The notes: a model not told the origin generated them from the sequence alone. Shown: positions 36,465 through 49,165, counted from the first letter of the stretch. The stretch: 64,000 nt of DNA from Megachile rotundata (GCF_050947335.1 NC_134983.1:4464001-4528000); one strand, 5' to 3'. Made by a program: numbers and translations.

Positions 36465-39400
36465 CAAAAGACCATCCAAAGTCAAATTATTGAGTCCTCG
36501 TAAGAGGAATAAAGGTAATCATAGTATTTTCAAACCTAAGTGTCTAGGTTTTACTAATGTGTTATCCTAAATTTATAATTGTATTGTATCATATATCGTA
36601 ATTTTATTAAAAAGTCATCGAAGTCGCTTTGACTTCATTTTACCTAATATGTGGTAATATATTGGGTTAGTAAAAAAATTGTTTTCATTTTTGTTAGTAC
36701 ATGACATACGTGTTGGTATTTTCTTCCATTTTATCAGATGCATATGTATGAGATTTTAACTGTGGTTTTTGAGAATGATGTCTCATATTAGTAATGTTCA
36801 TGTGCAATTTTTTACCTTCGTAGTGTTCTTTAACCTGTTCCCGTGCTTTGACGAGTCTCACTCGTGACGCACTTACTGCTTAAATATGACAAACCTTACT
36901 CAAATTTTGAATACTCTTCAATTTGTAATTTAGGCCCAACTATAAGTTGCACTATCAAGGATTCCTTAATATAAAATACACAGAATATTTTAATTTTCTT
37001 TGCCCGTTTTAATGTTATAGCATTGAATAGTTGGTTTTAACTGACGCATTTGATAAATAAATGGTACGGAAAGGGCTTAATTATTTTCACTTATAATACC
37101 ATGTATTAATTTCACTTTAATAACTAATTAGTTTATAGCATCCTATAGCTTCTATAATATGTGCAATTCTTACTAGTGTTTCATTCATTAGAAAAGAAAA
37201 TCTAAACCCAAACTTATACGATAAAATATTAAATTTAACTGCATGTACAATTTGAGACTTGCTATGTCATCCATATTTGGATGTTTAAATTTTTAATAAC
37301 AATTTGTTACTTTGTTCAATTAAGATAACGTCTATTATTTAATCATAAATAATGTTGCCAAACTGAAACTGAATATCACGAGAATAAAATAATTTCACAA
37401 TCCCAAAAGACCACATGAATTTACATTTGTGCATCTACGCTACAATGTTGCGGGAATGTTTCGGCTGCCAGTGTTTTCGTACCTTTTTAATGGCCATAAT
37501 TTTCGTGGAAAACTTTAATTAGGTTTCTACAATTTGCACGAAAATTTGAAGTAACGTTTAACAACGGTAGCACGTGTTAAACAAAACACATTTGACCCCT
37601 ATATACGAACACACGAAAAATTAACAAGTTTCGTGAAAATTTCTCGAATTTCAAGCTCGCGTTGGAACAGTTTGAATGATCTATGTGGCAAATAAAGTTA
37701 CACAATATCCGACTAGAAAATAATAAATGCGAAATATTTATGTAAAATTCGTTCGCGGAAAATTGTTTACGATTTACATTCGCAAGTCTTTAGTAACATT
37801 TTAACATCGAGAACTTAAAAGCATACTCGTATCAGCTTCACGAATATTAAAAAAATTAAATGGATTTCGACTGTTTCACTTTTTTTACGATTTTAACGAA
37901 ACAAAAGGAAGCGAAATAATTTTACACACTAAAAGTATATTATTCGTGTTTTATAATGTGGGAAAGATTTGCTTTTAACTTTTTAATATCTTGTATTATT
38001 TGCACTGAACAATGAATGTCTACTTTCAAACTTACATTTTTGCTTGATGTATGTTTTATCATGCAAGTGAAAATTTGTAGATTATTCGAATTTGAGTACT
38101 TTATTATTAGTGTATTCACTTTTGTTTTGATTTGAGAGATATTTTAATGAAATTGTTTTATTATATCGATCATAAAAATTTACTTGTGAAATTATATTTA
38201 TTGAGATAGATTTACTTTTAATCCAATTTACATTTTTCTTGTTTAATTTTGCTTTTTAGTTATTTCTATAAATATCACAAATGATTTCACAATAATAATA
38301 ATTATAACGACTAATTTATCGATAATTTATAAATGCATTTGCTCTAATTTAAAAAAAAATAACACTTTTCGTTCCTTGACAAAAAAAAATAAATACAGAA
38401 AACATTTAACTCTCCTAAAAAAATATGGTGATCTTGATTTTACTAGTAAACAAATTATTTGATTTGTAACAAACTATTTTTGAAGTCATTGTTTTTAATG
38501 CAAGTTTCAAAAAATGGCAAATTCAACGTTCAGACAATTTTTACCCTTATTTTCTCGCTTCAAATGATCACATGATTTTACCTCTTCTTTTTCAATCAAA
38601 ATATAAGTAATTGTACATAAAGATATATATAAATATATATAATTGTATATATAATTAAAAATAGTGTCATAGTTGTATTCCAGCTCCACAGCTGTGTTTC
38701 ATTTTTGAAGGATTATTTTTGAACGCATATTTGTAGCAATTTCCATACTTACTGTGCGACGTTGACGACAAACGACACCATAAGCTGATCTTTGACATTA
38801 TTCCAACGAAATCCCCGTAACACCCGTGAATATTACGCCGGAGCAAACAAATAACTGAGCATTTCCGACGGAAAACGTGACTGAGCTTTTCTCTCTGTAC
38901 CGAGGAAAAATGGTCGTTTCCCCAATATCTCTGTACGAAGATTTCTTACTGGAAGTAGTAGCTAAAAATCTGACGTCAGCAGCGATAGCTTCGTAACGTT
39001 GGAACATGGCCGGGGGCCACGTATTCGGGAGCAGCTAACATCAGATAATTTTGGAATTACACGTCCGTTACATTATCTCTTTCCGAACGATTTCGAGAAA
39101 ATTTCGTCGTTCCGAATCGTACAGTGAGCTCCAAAAATCGACGTTCAGTTTCCGAACGTCGCACTTCAGAGTTGATATTGAAAAGATATTATAGATAGAC
39201 ATTACGTTAGGTTGTCGCATATGAAATGGCCGATTTTGAAATATTATAAGTTTGACACAATTTGATGACATAAAAGTACTACAAATCAGTATTTTCGTCA
39301 ATTGAAGCTTATTCACTAAAAATGATTATGTACATTTTTTGTCATCTTCTTTGGTACAAATTAACGTCTGGAAATCATCTCATGAGCTACTATGTGCAGC

Positions 39401-40343
39401 AGCCAGAAAAATAATTGCTTAACGATTAACAATTTTGTACTAATAGATAACAAAACGTTAAATATTAACGAAATGTTTGGATGGTTATTTTTAATAGATG
39501 TCAAATTTTGAATTGATTTAATATAAGCGTTATTTGACGATATTTTTATGTCATCAAATTGTTTCACATTTTAGATATTCAGAAATTAAGCACTGTTTAC
39601 TATAATAATCTAATTCTTTTAAAATCCAAATATACATAATATGCATAATGTCAAAAATTAAATGACATTTTTGTGAATAAACAAATACAATAACAAAAAT
39701 TGGTTATATAAATTGGTAAGATTATTATGCATTAATAAAACAGTGTAAATGCTGCTCAACGTTATCAAAATTTGATCGAACATTATTCAATTGATATTCA
39801 GCGTAACATGGAAACTTTATTGCTCGTCGATGTATTCACTTTCATATTCAGCTAGAGAAAAAAAAAAATGAAAAAAGCGTGGGATCGTCTGTCGATTGCA
39901 TTTTTTACGGTATTATAGAGATAGAAAATACCGAAAAATATCAGCTCCTATACTGTATAGAATCGAGATGCCCCGGTTTCGCACACTCGACCTCCATACC
40001 GACGCGACGATCGGAATATATTGAAGGAGATAATCTGAAACGTATCAGACACGATGGCTGATCGTGAGATCAACGTGATCGTCATTACGAAATAACGATA
40101 TACACGTGTAATCAGTAGCATCTATTTTATTATGAGGTAACTGTACCTAATATAGAGCACAGCAGAATCTCGACAAGGTATAGCAGAATCTCAGTTACCG
40201 TATAAATTCGTTATAAAAAGCAGATCATATGAATATTTCAGTTTCAGTTGAATGTGTGTCAGTAAATTAAAACATTTTTGTACTTCACAGTGATTGGACA
40301 AGTTACATAATTAAATTTTTTAGGGCACGTAAATTATTATATG
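36465..40343. other. AT-rich spacer
   Basis: No gene or mobile element was recognised. 38760-39030 is locally GC-elevated. 38620-38660 is a TA-rich microsatellite-like tract. Confidence 0.45.
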
Positions 40344-41246
40344 TATATGTTACGGTGAAAGACCGAAATTGGAGAATGTCGACATATACTACGTAGGTGA
40401 AAGACCGAATATTTTATTACATTCTTGTACATTCGGACCTTCACCGGTGTATGTCGACAATCACAGATATGCTTTGGTGGAGGTCCAAAAGAGAGGAGCC
40501 GACAAAGAAGCGACTGGCTCTCTCCCGCCAAATCCTGTGTTCTGCTGGGAGTCAGTCAGCTTTGTCAATCTTATGCAAGCTTTGATAATGCGAGCAACAT
40601 TTTCTTAACTTTTTTTCCAATACCGTAATTTATACTGAATGTATACTGCAGTAAATCGTGATCTTTTTTTTGAAAAGTTAAATGCATTAATTGCGGGTAA
40701 ACGAGAAGACAATTGTTTTTATTTTTCTCAAGAAAAGTACTCTAAAATACTTTCTGAATTGGTTTCTGCTAAAACTAAGTGTGACACACCTTTGGATTAC
40801 AGACGATTAAAACGTTTTGACGTTTTAAAAATTAATGATGAAAGGAAATGAATTGTACCATTAAAATCAGGGGAAACGAATATACAGTATTATGTTACCA
40901 ATGAAAAATTGTTCAGTATACTATATGAAACTCACGCCAGAATAGGCCACGGAGGAAGAACACGTATGCTTAGAATGTACTATGTGTTTTAAATTTTTGG
41001 TCTCTCCTCTCAGAAAGAGAGGCAAAAAAGTTACGTCACCCTTGTGACGTTTTATAGCGACTAAATTACGGAGAAGAAAATATAAATCTCCGACATGTTC
41101 AACATTCACCATTAGTGCATGGTGAATGTCGACATTCACCGGTGTAAGTCCGAAATAAGGGTATTTAGCAAATATTTCGGACATACACCAAGCGACTATG
41201 TGAACGTCGACATTCACCAGATTTCGGTCTTTCACGGTAACATATA
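40344..41246. mobile_element. Ginger-like DNA transposon, degenerate
   Basis: The element proper is 40348-41242 (895 bp). It begins TGTTACGGTGAAAGACCG and its other end, on the minus strand, begins TGTTACCGTGAAAGACCG; 4-bp TATA copies lie outside each end (40344-40347, 41243-41246). TGT...ACA ends and a 4-bp duplication are what is known of Ginger transposons, whose transposase resembles a Gypsy integrase. The pseudogene at 40639-40992 fits that assignment. The subterminal regions carry several copies of ggtgaatgtcgac-like and ggtgaaagaccgaa-like strings, including a perfect 20-bp palindrome at 41121-41140. TATA is a weak target duplication because the flank is itself tat-rich. An LTR-related or other TGT-ended element is the alternative. 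Confidence 0.6.
40639..40992 (+). pseudogene. Truncated Ginger/KRBA2-like integrase N-terminal region
   Basis: The frame encodes about 70 residues, a TGA (40849-40851), then continues in phase to TAA at 40990-40992. Recognisable parts are an acidic and aromatic N-terminal region, DYRRLKRFDVLKI, then IVPLKSGETNIQYYV and LYETHARIGHGGRTRML. The last resembles the start of an HHCC integrase zinc finger (H, four residues, H). This order is what I know from the proteins annotated KRAB-A domain-containing 2-like, derived from Ginger-type integrases. The finger's cysteines and the whole DDE core are absent. The TGA replaces a residue between K and IVP, where such proteins usually have a hydrophobic residue. 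Recognition is from memory of family patterns, hence moderate confidence. Confidence 0.55.
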
Positions 41247-42404
41247 CATATAACGATATATAAATATATACTTTTGTGTGACTCATAGAATATTAAATAT
41301 AACTTTTACATAGATGAAAGTGTTTATTCTGGAGTATATAAATGCAAATTTTACCATTATTATTACTGTGGCGTCCATGATACCTACGACGTTACTTCTC
41401 CTGTTTTCTATATTTTTCCATTTTTTGAACTCCTTATTTTTTGTTTTCTATCTTCTTTAAATTTAAGTTCCGTAATTTTACGATTTCTGTAAGGTCTCGT
41501 CGAGGTTAGTATCAGCTCTTAGGCCCTTGCGAACCGTTCCACTGTTTTTCTGATTCTTTTCCGCCCCCTTCCGAATTTCTCATCAGCTTTCTAAGTTTTT
41601 TCCACTTTCTCGATTTCCTCTCTCTACCTATACTTCTTTCCTTTTTCTAATGAGCTTCTGAGAAGGAAGTTTGACCAGCGCTGGACAGTCAATTACAAGC
41701 TTTAACGAAGTCAGCATTTCGAACTCAAATTCACACACGAAACTTTAAATAAAAGTTTGAAGGAACGAAACTAACGGACTCATTTATAGTGTACCTTCCT
41801 TCTGTTCCACATTACTATTTATTTGCCACTAAGGGGATAGACTCCACTGTTTTACGACAAAGAGTGTCAAAATTAGGTGAAATATGGGTTTACAGGACTA
41901 AACTTTTCACCTTTATATAAGAAGAGTTTTGGAGTACAATGAAGCTCTCTAAATAGGAAGGTTCAATGTGGAATACGCTGGTCATGGCTCAGTGATATGT
42001 TAACCTCTTAGGCACGGTTGAACTTTACGCGGCGCTGCTTTCCTGTACGGCAAACTTCGATGCGAATTACGCGTAAACACTACTATAATATGTGACGATG
42101 CTGTTCTCTACGCAAGTACATTAGAATGAAGTTTTCGAAGATTAAATTATAATTTTTCTTAAAGATACTTTAACTTTGATAATTATTTTTTTAGAAAGTT
42201 CCAAATGTTTCCAAAATGCGTATATTTGTGCAAAGAGATGCTCCCATGGTGCCTAAACTTGGCGTTACCGTTTATTTACATGGAATGTACTTTTGTGGAA
42301 TTTGTTAATACTCTTAAAAAACGTGGCGAAGGCAAAAATGCGAATCAAAACATATGAAAATGATCATTCAATTGAAACCGTGAGCGAGTGAGGCGGTAGA
42401 GTAA
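41247..42404. other. Spacer
   Basis: No gene was recognised. At 41998-42030 a TTAACCTCTTAGGCACGG string resembles a TTAA-type transposon end. A partial inverted echo (ccatggtgcctaaac) lies at about 42245, but no clean element could be bounded. Confidence 0.4.
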
Positions 42405-42940
42405 GCCACTATTGTGGCGCAAGGTAATTTAAGATGACACTCGCGACAGCTAGTGTAGTCGTACAGAGCAATGATGTCTGCGAAAGCCACTATAATGGCA
42501 CGTCGTTCCTAATGAGCTGACGGTTAAAAGGGAAAGTTGCAAATCGATCAAATGACCATATGATCTATTTACAAATTAATGCAATTAATGGATGTTACTA
42601 TAATTAAGGGATATAAATGAAGATGCGCTGGTGCACGTTGCGTCGTGCATCGCCGGTAGCCGAAACTGCAAGACGCCGAATTAAACAAAAGACATTCGTA
42701 TATTAACATTGCTACCAGATCATTTATCGGTAGCCTAGATAGATTCCATTACCAACAAAATTGTTCAAAACAAAGATTTCTCCTAAAAAAGAAAGGCTTG
42801 AACCTCCTCTATAGTTATTAGACACTTGAAACATTAATCTATGATGCTAAACAATAATTTACAATGACATTCGCAAAAGCCACTATAGTGGACCGTCGTA
42901 CAGAGAAATGCTATCCGCAAAAGCCACTGTAATGATGCGT
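42405..42940. repeat. Cluster of four CCACTATAGTGG-type palindromic motifs
   Basis: Related strings gccactattgtggc (42405-42418), gccactataatggc (42486-42499), gccactatagtgg (42879-42891) and gccactgtaatga (42923-42935) share the context gcgaaa/gcaaaa before and a cg/gcgtc-like string after. The spacing is irregular: 81, 393 and 44 bases. The ideal form is a 12-bp palindrome. Confidence 0.6.
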
Positions 42941-43709
42941 CATGCTTCAGAGATTAATATTTGATAATAAGTGTGCTACAAAAGTGCGCAAAAATGAATA
43001 CAATATACGCGTGCATTTCAAGTATTTTGATATCATTGCGAAATTATTTTGAATGCGACCAAGCAGTGTGCCGAGGGCATATTTAGCGGTACCACAAGTT
43101 ATAATTAATCTTGATTTGAATGAGACATAAATGTGCAAAATTTCAGCTCATGTCATCATTACGTTTCGCGCCTTGTTGACATACTATTGATGAAAGTGGT
43201 GCAAAATACGTGACAAGTGTGGTTGGACAGGTACAAATGAGATGGCAGTTGATTGGAACAATTAACAATTTAAAACCAGTGTTACTAGAATAAATCATAT
43301 GGATTTAACGATACATTGCAACTTGAATGATATTTGTACTAAAATTGCGATGATATTTTTAAAGATATAACAGAGCACTATTGAGCAATTTCTAATATTC
43401 CAAACCTTGATTTCTTTTTTTACTTATTATTCAGTACAGTATCTCTGCTGTTTATGGGATTATACATAATCAATTGATAACGATATATCATACGACTTGA
43501 CGACCTAGTATAATGGAAACTATTCATAGAGTGTTCTCATTAACATATTTTACAATTTTCCACTTAAATTTGTAAAAAGCCCAGTAATTGTGAAATAATC
43601 ATTTTTTTTTGTTGAAATTTGAATACAGAAACATGACTGTTTTCCTATTATAATATATTTGCAACTTAATTGTTTTAACCATAATTCTTTTAATAATTTG
43701 TTACCTTTC
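42941..43709. other. AT-rich spacer
   Basis: Nothing recognised. Confidence 0.45.
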
Positions 43710-43986
43710 TTAACCCATTAATTGCCATATGTTTAGCATAAAAAAATAATACCACACAAACTGGAAATTTATATGTCAAATACTTGCATGCGTTATGCAA
43801 CATTAAAACAAAAAATAATTTTTCAACTGGAATGTAAGAATGCACATCATGCATTTTATTTAAAATAATTTTATTACAAGTGGTGAAAATAAATATTCAA
43901 ATTCCCGTTTGGCGATAATTTTATTACAAGTGGTGAAAATAAATATTCAAATTCCCGTTTGGCGATCGCGGTAGCAAATGGGTTAG
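43710..43986. mobile_element. Probable TTAA-type MITE with an internal 50-bp duplication
   Basis: The left end is TTAA (43710-43713) followed by CCCATTAATTGCC. The right end, on the minus strand, is CCCATTTGCTACCGCG preceded by TTAG (43983-43986), one change from TTAA. The element is about 269 bp and contains the exact tandem duplication listed separately. Confidence 0.5.
43865..43964. repeat. Exact 2 x 50-bp tandem duplication
   Basis: 43865-43914 and 43915-43964 are identical over 50 bases, each starting ataattttattacaag and ending cccgtttggcg. No mismatches imply a recent duplication, or a small assembly artefact. Confidence 0.95.
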
Positions 43987-45648
43987 AGAGAAAGTCGATT
44001 TTGAAAAATTCCATGTAAAATTATACAGATTTCGCAGAAAGTTTTTACATCAGCCGCTTTTCCATCGTGCAGAAATTCAAATATATAATCTATGTCTGAA
44101 TCGAATTTTTTTCCTTGCTCAAATATTCGTTATGTGCAATTTGAATGAAACTTATACAAATTTAGTGATATTAAATAATCACTCGAGTTAAAAATGCGTG
44201 TCTCGTATTTACCGGCCATTTACTAGAAAATTTGAATTCATTTTGCGATAGTATTTTATTTAGTTGATAGTATTTTCGATGTAGAAATTTTAGAATAAAT
44301 TAAAACTGTACAGAAACAAAAAACGTGTGGCAGGAAATGAAATTCCATTTAACGATTGGATATATAAGACATATTCTTGATGTGCAAAAGATGATGTTCC
44401 ATACAAAAGGTAAAAATAAATAAAAACACAGAAATTCCAAAATCCATAATCAGGAATCGATCCAGCGATTGTATGATTACAATTTCAGACTTTTATGCAA
44501 CGAAACCAGTTTGTTAAAAATCCTTTGTGCAATTTATACATTTAATTCCATATGGAATATTTTGAAATATATTACATTTTACTATTTCATAGTGGTTTAG
44601 ACAATCAGTGTTTGAATGAAGACTGTTTTATTCAGTAAATGTTAAAATTGGTCAAAAATATAATATCATAATTGATCAATAGTGTAATTGCAATATAGAA
44701 CACGTTAAATGTATAGGAATTTTATTAATAAAATTAAAAAGAACAATTTAAATAATTAAAACTACAGTTCTACGCTTCCAAAACACGAAATACAATGAAC
44801 TTAATAATTATTAACCATGCTTTAACAAGTTAACAAATTCCACGATGTGCACAACTTAAAGGTTCAATCTTGACTCTCTCTTCTTTTAAATTATATTTCG
44901 GTACTTCGTAACCAAATCGCAAAAGACAAATGATGAAAAGATATCGCATGATTCAATCGATTCACTACCGTATTACTCATTACATTCACGTCGCCAGCCT
45001 CGGCGACGTCATTCTTAAAACCCTACCCTACAAATGCGTGTGATACAAAAAATGGTTCATACTAGCACATGTTTCTTATTTGCATGATATTATAAATTAT
45101 ATTATTGTTATCCTTTGACGTTAATTTCGTCGGAAGGAAATATACTCCTAACTCTGACAAGTTTACACACTTAAGTGTTCTAGATTGTTTGCAGTTATCT
45201 TAGTTACCTTAAAAGTATTTCATTCACTTGATAATTAGAATAATTACATATCGTGCCTGTGTTATTAATAATAGTAGAATTATTGCGGAATTAAGGTTGT
45301 TATATCCAGTAAGGTTTTAACTATTAAGCGTCAGCAACGTTTGCAATCTGAACTCATGGACATTGCAACACAAACTTATTGAGCTTCATAATATGCCTAC
45401 CTATATATATACCACGTATGTACTTCGTGGTCTCTGGCACAATATAGCAAGGTCGTATACTCTTCAGAACCCAAACTACATGAAATCTGAGCACCGAACC
45501 AGCACCTTGGAGAAAATAGGGATCTGAAACTTCCGTTAAGGCCATATAAGAAAAGGTTTACTATAATTTGGTATTCTCATATCTCAAAATTTTTTAATTG
45601 AAAAGTTTTTATTTTGGAACATTTGTAGAATTCAAATTTTTATATTTC
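43987..45648. other. AT-rich spacer
   Basis: No gene was recognised. A short GC-rich hairpin (acgtcgcc / ggcgacgt) occurs at 44988-45009. Confidence 0.45.
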
Positions 45649-46916
45649 TACGTGGGGCAATCAAATATGAACAAGCCTTTTTCTTTTTGTATTTGGAAAT
45701 ATTTTTATGTATTGTCAAACAGTTGAAGTCGTTTGGTAGGCATTCTTAGAGTAAGAAAACAAGAGTAATGGGGTGATTCCGTAGTTCGTTCAATATTTCT
45801 AACGATGAGTGAGAAAACTGTGCCCGTCTCCATTGAGCAACGTATAATAATAAAGTTTTTATCTCGTGAGAATGTAAAACCGGCCGATATTTACCGTAGA
45901 CTTCATACCCAGTTTGGGGAAGATACGTGTGAAGGTATGGTGCAATAAATTGCTTGCAAATGACGCGCATGCACGTCGTCCTCGGAGCAGTACGACTACC
46001 GAAAACATTGCACGCATTCGTGAGCTAATTGAAAATGATCGACGCCTTACAGTGCTCGTTTCGGGAGAGCTTGGAATTAGCTATGGCAGTGTTCAATCCA
46101 TAATTAAGAAGTAGTTAGGATTTAGAAAAATCACAGCTCGTTGGGTCCCAAAACTGCTAAATGAGGATCAAAAAGCTACACGAGTTCGGATATCTCAATT
46201 GCTGCTAACACGTTTCGAAAAAGAAGGAGACCCATTTTTGCATAAAATCGTCACCTGTGACGAGACATGGGTGCACCATTACACTTCCGAGTCAAAACGT
46301 GCAAGCATGGAATGGAGAAGGACAGGCGAAGGAAATCCTGTGAAAGCCAAAACTCGACTGTCGGCGGGGAAAGTGTTGGCCGCGGTTTTTTGGGATTGGA
46401 GAGGGGTTCTACTCGTGGATTTTTTACACGATCGTCGAACCATCAATGCAGCTTACTACTACAACCTCTTGGATGAAGTTTGGCTTCAGTATTGACACAA
46501 AAGGCAAGATTGTCCTATCCGCGAGGTACTGTTTCTCCACGACAACGCTAGGCCGCATACAGCAGATGTAACGCAGCAGAAGCTGGTGGAAATGAAATGG
46601 ACAACGCTGGATCACCCACCTTACAGCCCAGATCTGTCACCATGTGATTTTTATCTGTTCGGACCCTTAAAAGAAGCACTTGGAGGTGAGCGATTTGAGG
46701 ACAACGATCAAGGGGAAACATTCGTGCGCGACTAGTTGGGTACGCGCACAGCTTCATTCTATGAAAATGGAATGAAAAAACTACCTAAACGTTGGGAAAA
46801 ATGCATTACAATAGGAGGACACTATGTAGAAAAGTAATTCGTATACCTGCAAATGATATCTATAAAATAAACTTTATTTTAAAATAAGACTCGTTTATAT
46901 TTGATTCACCCACGTA
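45649..46916 (+). mobile_element. Full-length mariner transposon, inactivated
   Basis: TA (45649-45650, 46915-46916) flanks 1264 bp with ends CGTGGGGCAATCAAATATGA and, on the minus strand, CGTGGGTGAATCAAATATAA. The length is that of an intact mariner (about 1.3 kb). It carries one transposase pseudogene on the plus strand, listed separately. Ends and length are preserved although the gene is dead, so it could still be a substrate for a related transposase. Confidence 0.9.
45805..46837 (+). pseudogene. mariner transposase pseudogene (DD34D)
   Basis: The ATG at 45805 opens MSEKTVPVSIEQRIIIKFL, the helix-turn-helix N-terminus, but this frame ends near 45945. The rest is in another frame, so an indel lies at about 45910-45950; the segment there is also shorter than usual. 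That second frame holds in-frame stops at 46112-46114 (TAG), 46493-46495 (TGA) and 46733-46735 (TAG) and ends TAA at 46835-46837. Motifs: VTCDETWVHH (first Asp 46259-46261), LHDNARPHTA (second Asp 46541-46543), YSPDLSPCDFYLF (third Asp 46646-46648), and the mariner tail LPKRWEKCI...GGHYVEK. The second and third Asp are 34 residues apart. The whole catalytic triad survives, so inactivation is by stops and the frameshift, not by loss of active-site residues. Confidence 0.93.
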
Positions 46917-46969
46917 CATAGTGGACTTCTCCGATCTTAGATGTCACAAGTAAACTTCAAAAGCTGAAA

Positions 46970-47400
46970 TTTCAAAACTTTCAGTTTTTTATATTTCTAA
47001 GTTCTTTAAGTTATTAAACTTCTAAGTTCTTTCAATTTCTAAGTTTAAAGAATGTTTTAATTTCTAAGCTGTAAAATATTAAAATTTTACGATTTTCATA
47101 CTTTTTAATTTCTACATTATAAAATCCACAAAGTTTTGGATCTCGAAATTTCTATCCTTCTCTATCTCCAAATTTTTGAATTTCTAAATCTCCAAATTTC
47201 CAAAACTGTAAGTCTCTAAACATCTGAATCCTCAAATCTCCAAATCTCCAAACCTCCAAATCTCCAAATCTCTAAATCTCCAAATTACCAAATCTCCAAA
47301 TCTCAAAATCTGTAGGTCTCCAGACTTTTATACCTCCAAATTTCTAAAGTTCTAAATTTCTACGTTCCTAAATATATCAACTTCTATATTTTCAAAATTG
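46970..47400. repeat. Degenerate aaatctcc minisatellite
   Basis: Units such as ctccaaatctccaaac and tctaaatctccaaatt repeat imperfectly, clearest at 47160-47310. The array begins shortly after the right end of the mariner at 45651-46914. Confidence 0.75.
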
Positions 47401-48927
47401 AAAAATATGCTTTACAACAAGAATTTATGTTGTCCATTATTATTGTCTACAAATCAATAATAGGTGCTATGGTGAAATTCAAATCAATACATACAGAAAC
47501 TTAGAAATTTTTAAGTTAAAATGTACAAAAATATTAAATTCACAAATTGGAAAGATTGAAGATTTCATAAATTATAAAGAAATTCAGATTTGAAATTACC
47601 AATATTCCTATTTTTCTTACTTTCACATGTCCTAATTCGAATAGTAATTTCAAAATGGTAATGTAAGAATTTCCAAATATTCTCATTCTAAAATTTGTAA
47701 ATTTCTACATGTATAAAATTACCAGTTTTTTCATTTATTCTGACCATTCAGTATTTATATTGACCAAACAAAATTTTTTACAACGGTTTACTTTCAACAG
47801 GGCAATAACAGCTACACGTTATAACTTGCCATTGTATACGAAAGTATCATTTCATATCAACAATGAACTGATCAAAATTTAAAACATGAAAACATGTGAA
47901 ATATAAATGTTCTTTCCAAATATACAATCAGCTATTTTTCCTTTAATCTTTTCCAGATTGTGTAACTGAACGTATACATTTTTTGTATTCAAAATCAATC
48001 CCTGTATTAATTTAGTCGGACAGAAGAGTTCTTCATCTTCATTTTCAACTGTAACGAGATTAACCGTAATAATAGGTCACATTTTTTGCTTTCCTTAATC
48101 TGACAGCTCAAATTAAGCTCTTTGAAGCTCTATTTTGCATTTCCATGATTTTTATAGGGATATTAACTTATTTAGTTGCATCTTTTTGCATTGGTTAAAC
48201 AATCTTGTATCTGTTAAGAATTTACAAAATGCTTTATATTCTAAAATACGTGTTTATGGATGCAACTTTATGTCTGTTCAGAATTTACGAAATAAACACT
48301 TTATATAAACATTATATAAAATGTTGTCTCTTTGGTATCTGTGAAATACTTCATATTTTAAATTAGGGTATGGCTTCAATTTAACATCTCTTCACAATCT
48401 GCAAAACGAATCTTTATGTTCCAAATTCTAAACTGATACATGTTATATCTGTATAGGATTAGTAAACTATATACCAGCGGGTATCTTCAGTTTCTCTAAT
48501 TAATTTGTTTCGATAACAAAATCTGGTTTTAGAATCGCCACACAATTCTGCGCAAAGCGCAGACAGAAATTCATTATGCATACACTTGTATTTCGATATT
48601 TGGGTGTGTACAGTAACCTGTAGGTATTGTTAAATTAGAATGAACCTGCTTCTATAGGAACAGTGTCGGAATTCAGAAAATGGTGTTCGTTGTTTGGCTC
48701 TTTGTCTATGTTGCAACTCCATTTGTGCGATTACAATGGAGTGCTGACCTATCGTTCCTTAGTTTGCACATCAGCTTCTCATACATTTCAATTTCACCAA
48801 CTACAAACAGTTTCCGCGATGAAGTTCAGATTTTTACAATCAACCAGACAAATGTAGATAAAGCACTATTGTTGCTGAAACAAGATTCAATCGCCGTGAT
48901 TCAAGCTTTTATTACCTTTTGTAATTT
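47401..48927. other. AT-rich spacer
   Basis: No gene was recognised. Overlapping frames at 48663-48937 show no family resemblance. Confidence 0.45.
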
Positions 48928-49117
48928 TTACTTGTAATCATTTCTAATTATTTCAAACATAGTTTATTTATTATGAAGTGAATTTAAAATACTTTATAGA
49001 AATAATTATATAACAGTAATTCTTACTTGTAACCATTTTTAATTATTTCAAACACAATTTACTTATTATACAGAGAATTTAAAATACTTTATAGTAATAA
49101 TTATATAACAATAATTC
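48928..49117. repeat. Diverged 2 x 95-bp tandem duplication
   Basis: 48928-49022 and 49023-49117 align without gaps with 10 differences in 95 bases. Both are AT-rich and non-coding. It is an old local duplication. Confidence 0.9.
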
Positions 49118-49165
49118 TTAGTAATTGAAAGTCATTGCTGAAATGTGAAACACTTGCAAATATTA

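Noticed and set aside
41998..42535. Another TTAA-type element starting TTAACCTCTTAGGCACGG
   Set aside because: The best right end (ttaa at about 42529) matches the left end for only about six bases, so the boundaries cannot be supported.
45354..45970. Minus-strand frames next to and inside the mariner at 45651
   Set aside because: The inner one is the antisense of the transposase; the outer one has no family resemblance.
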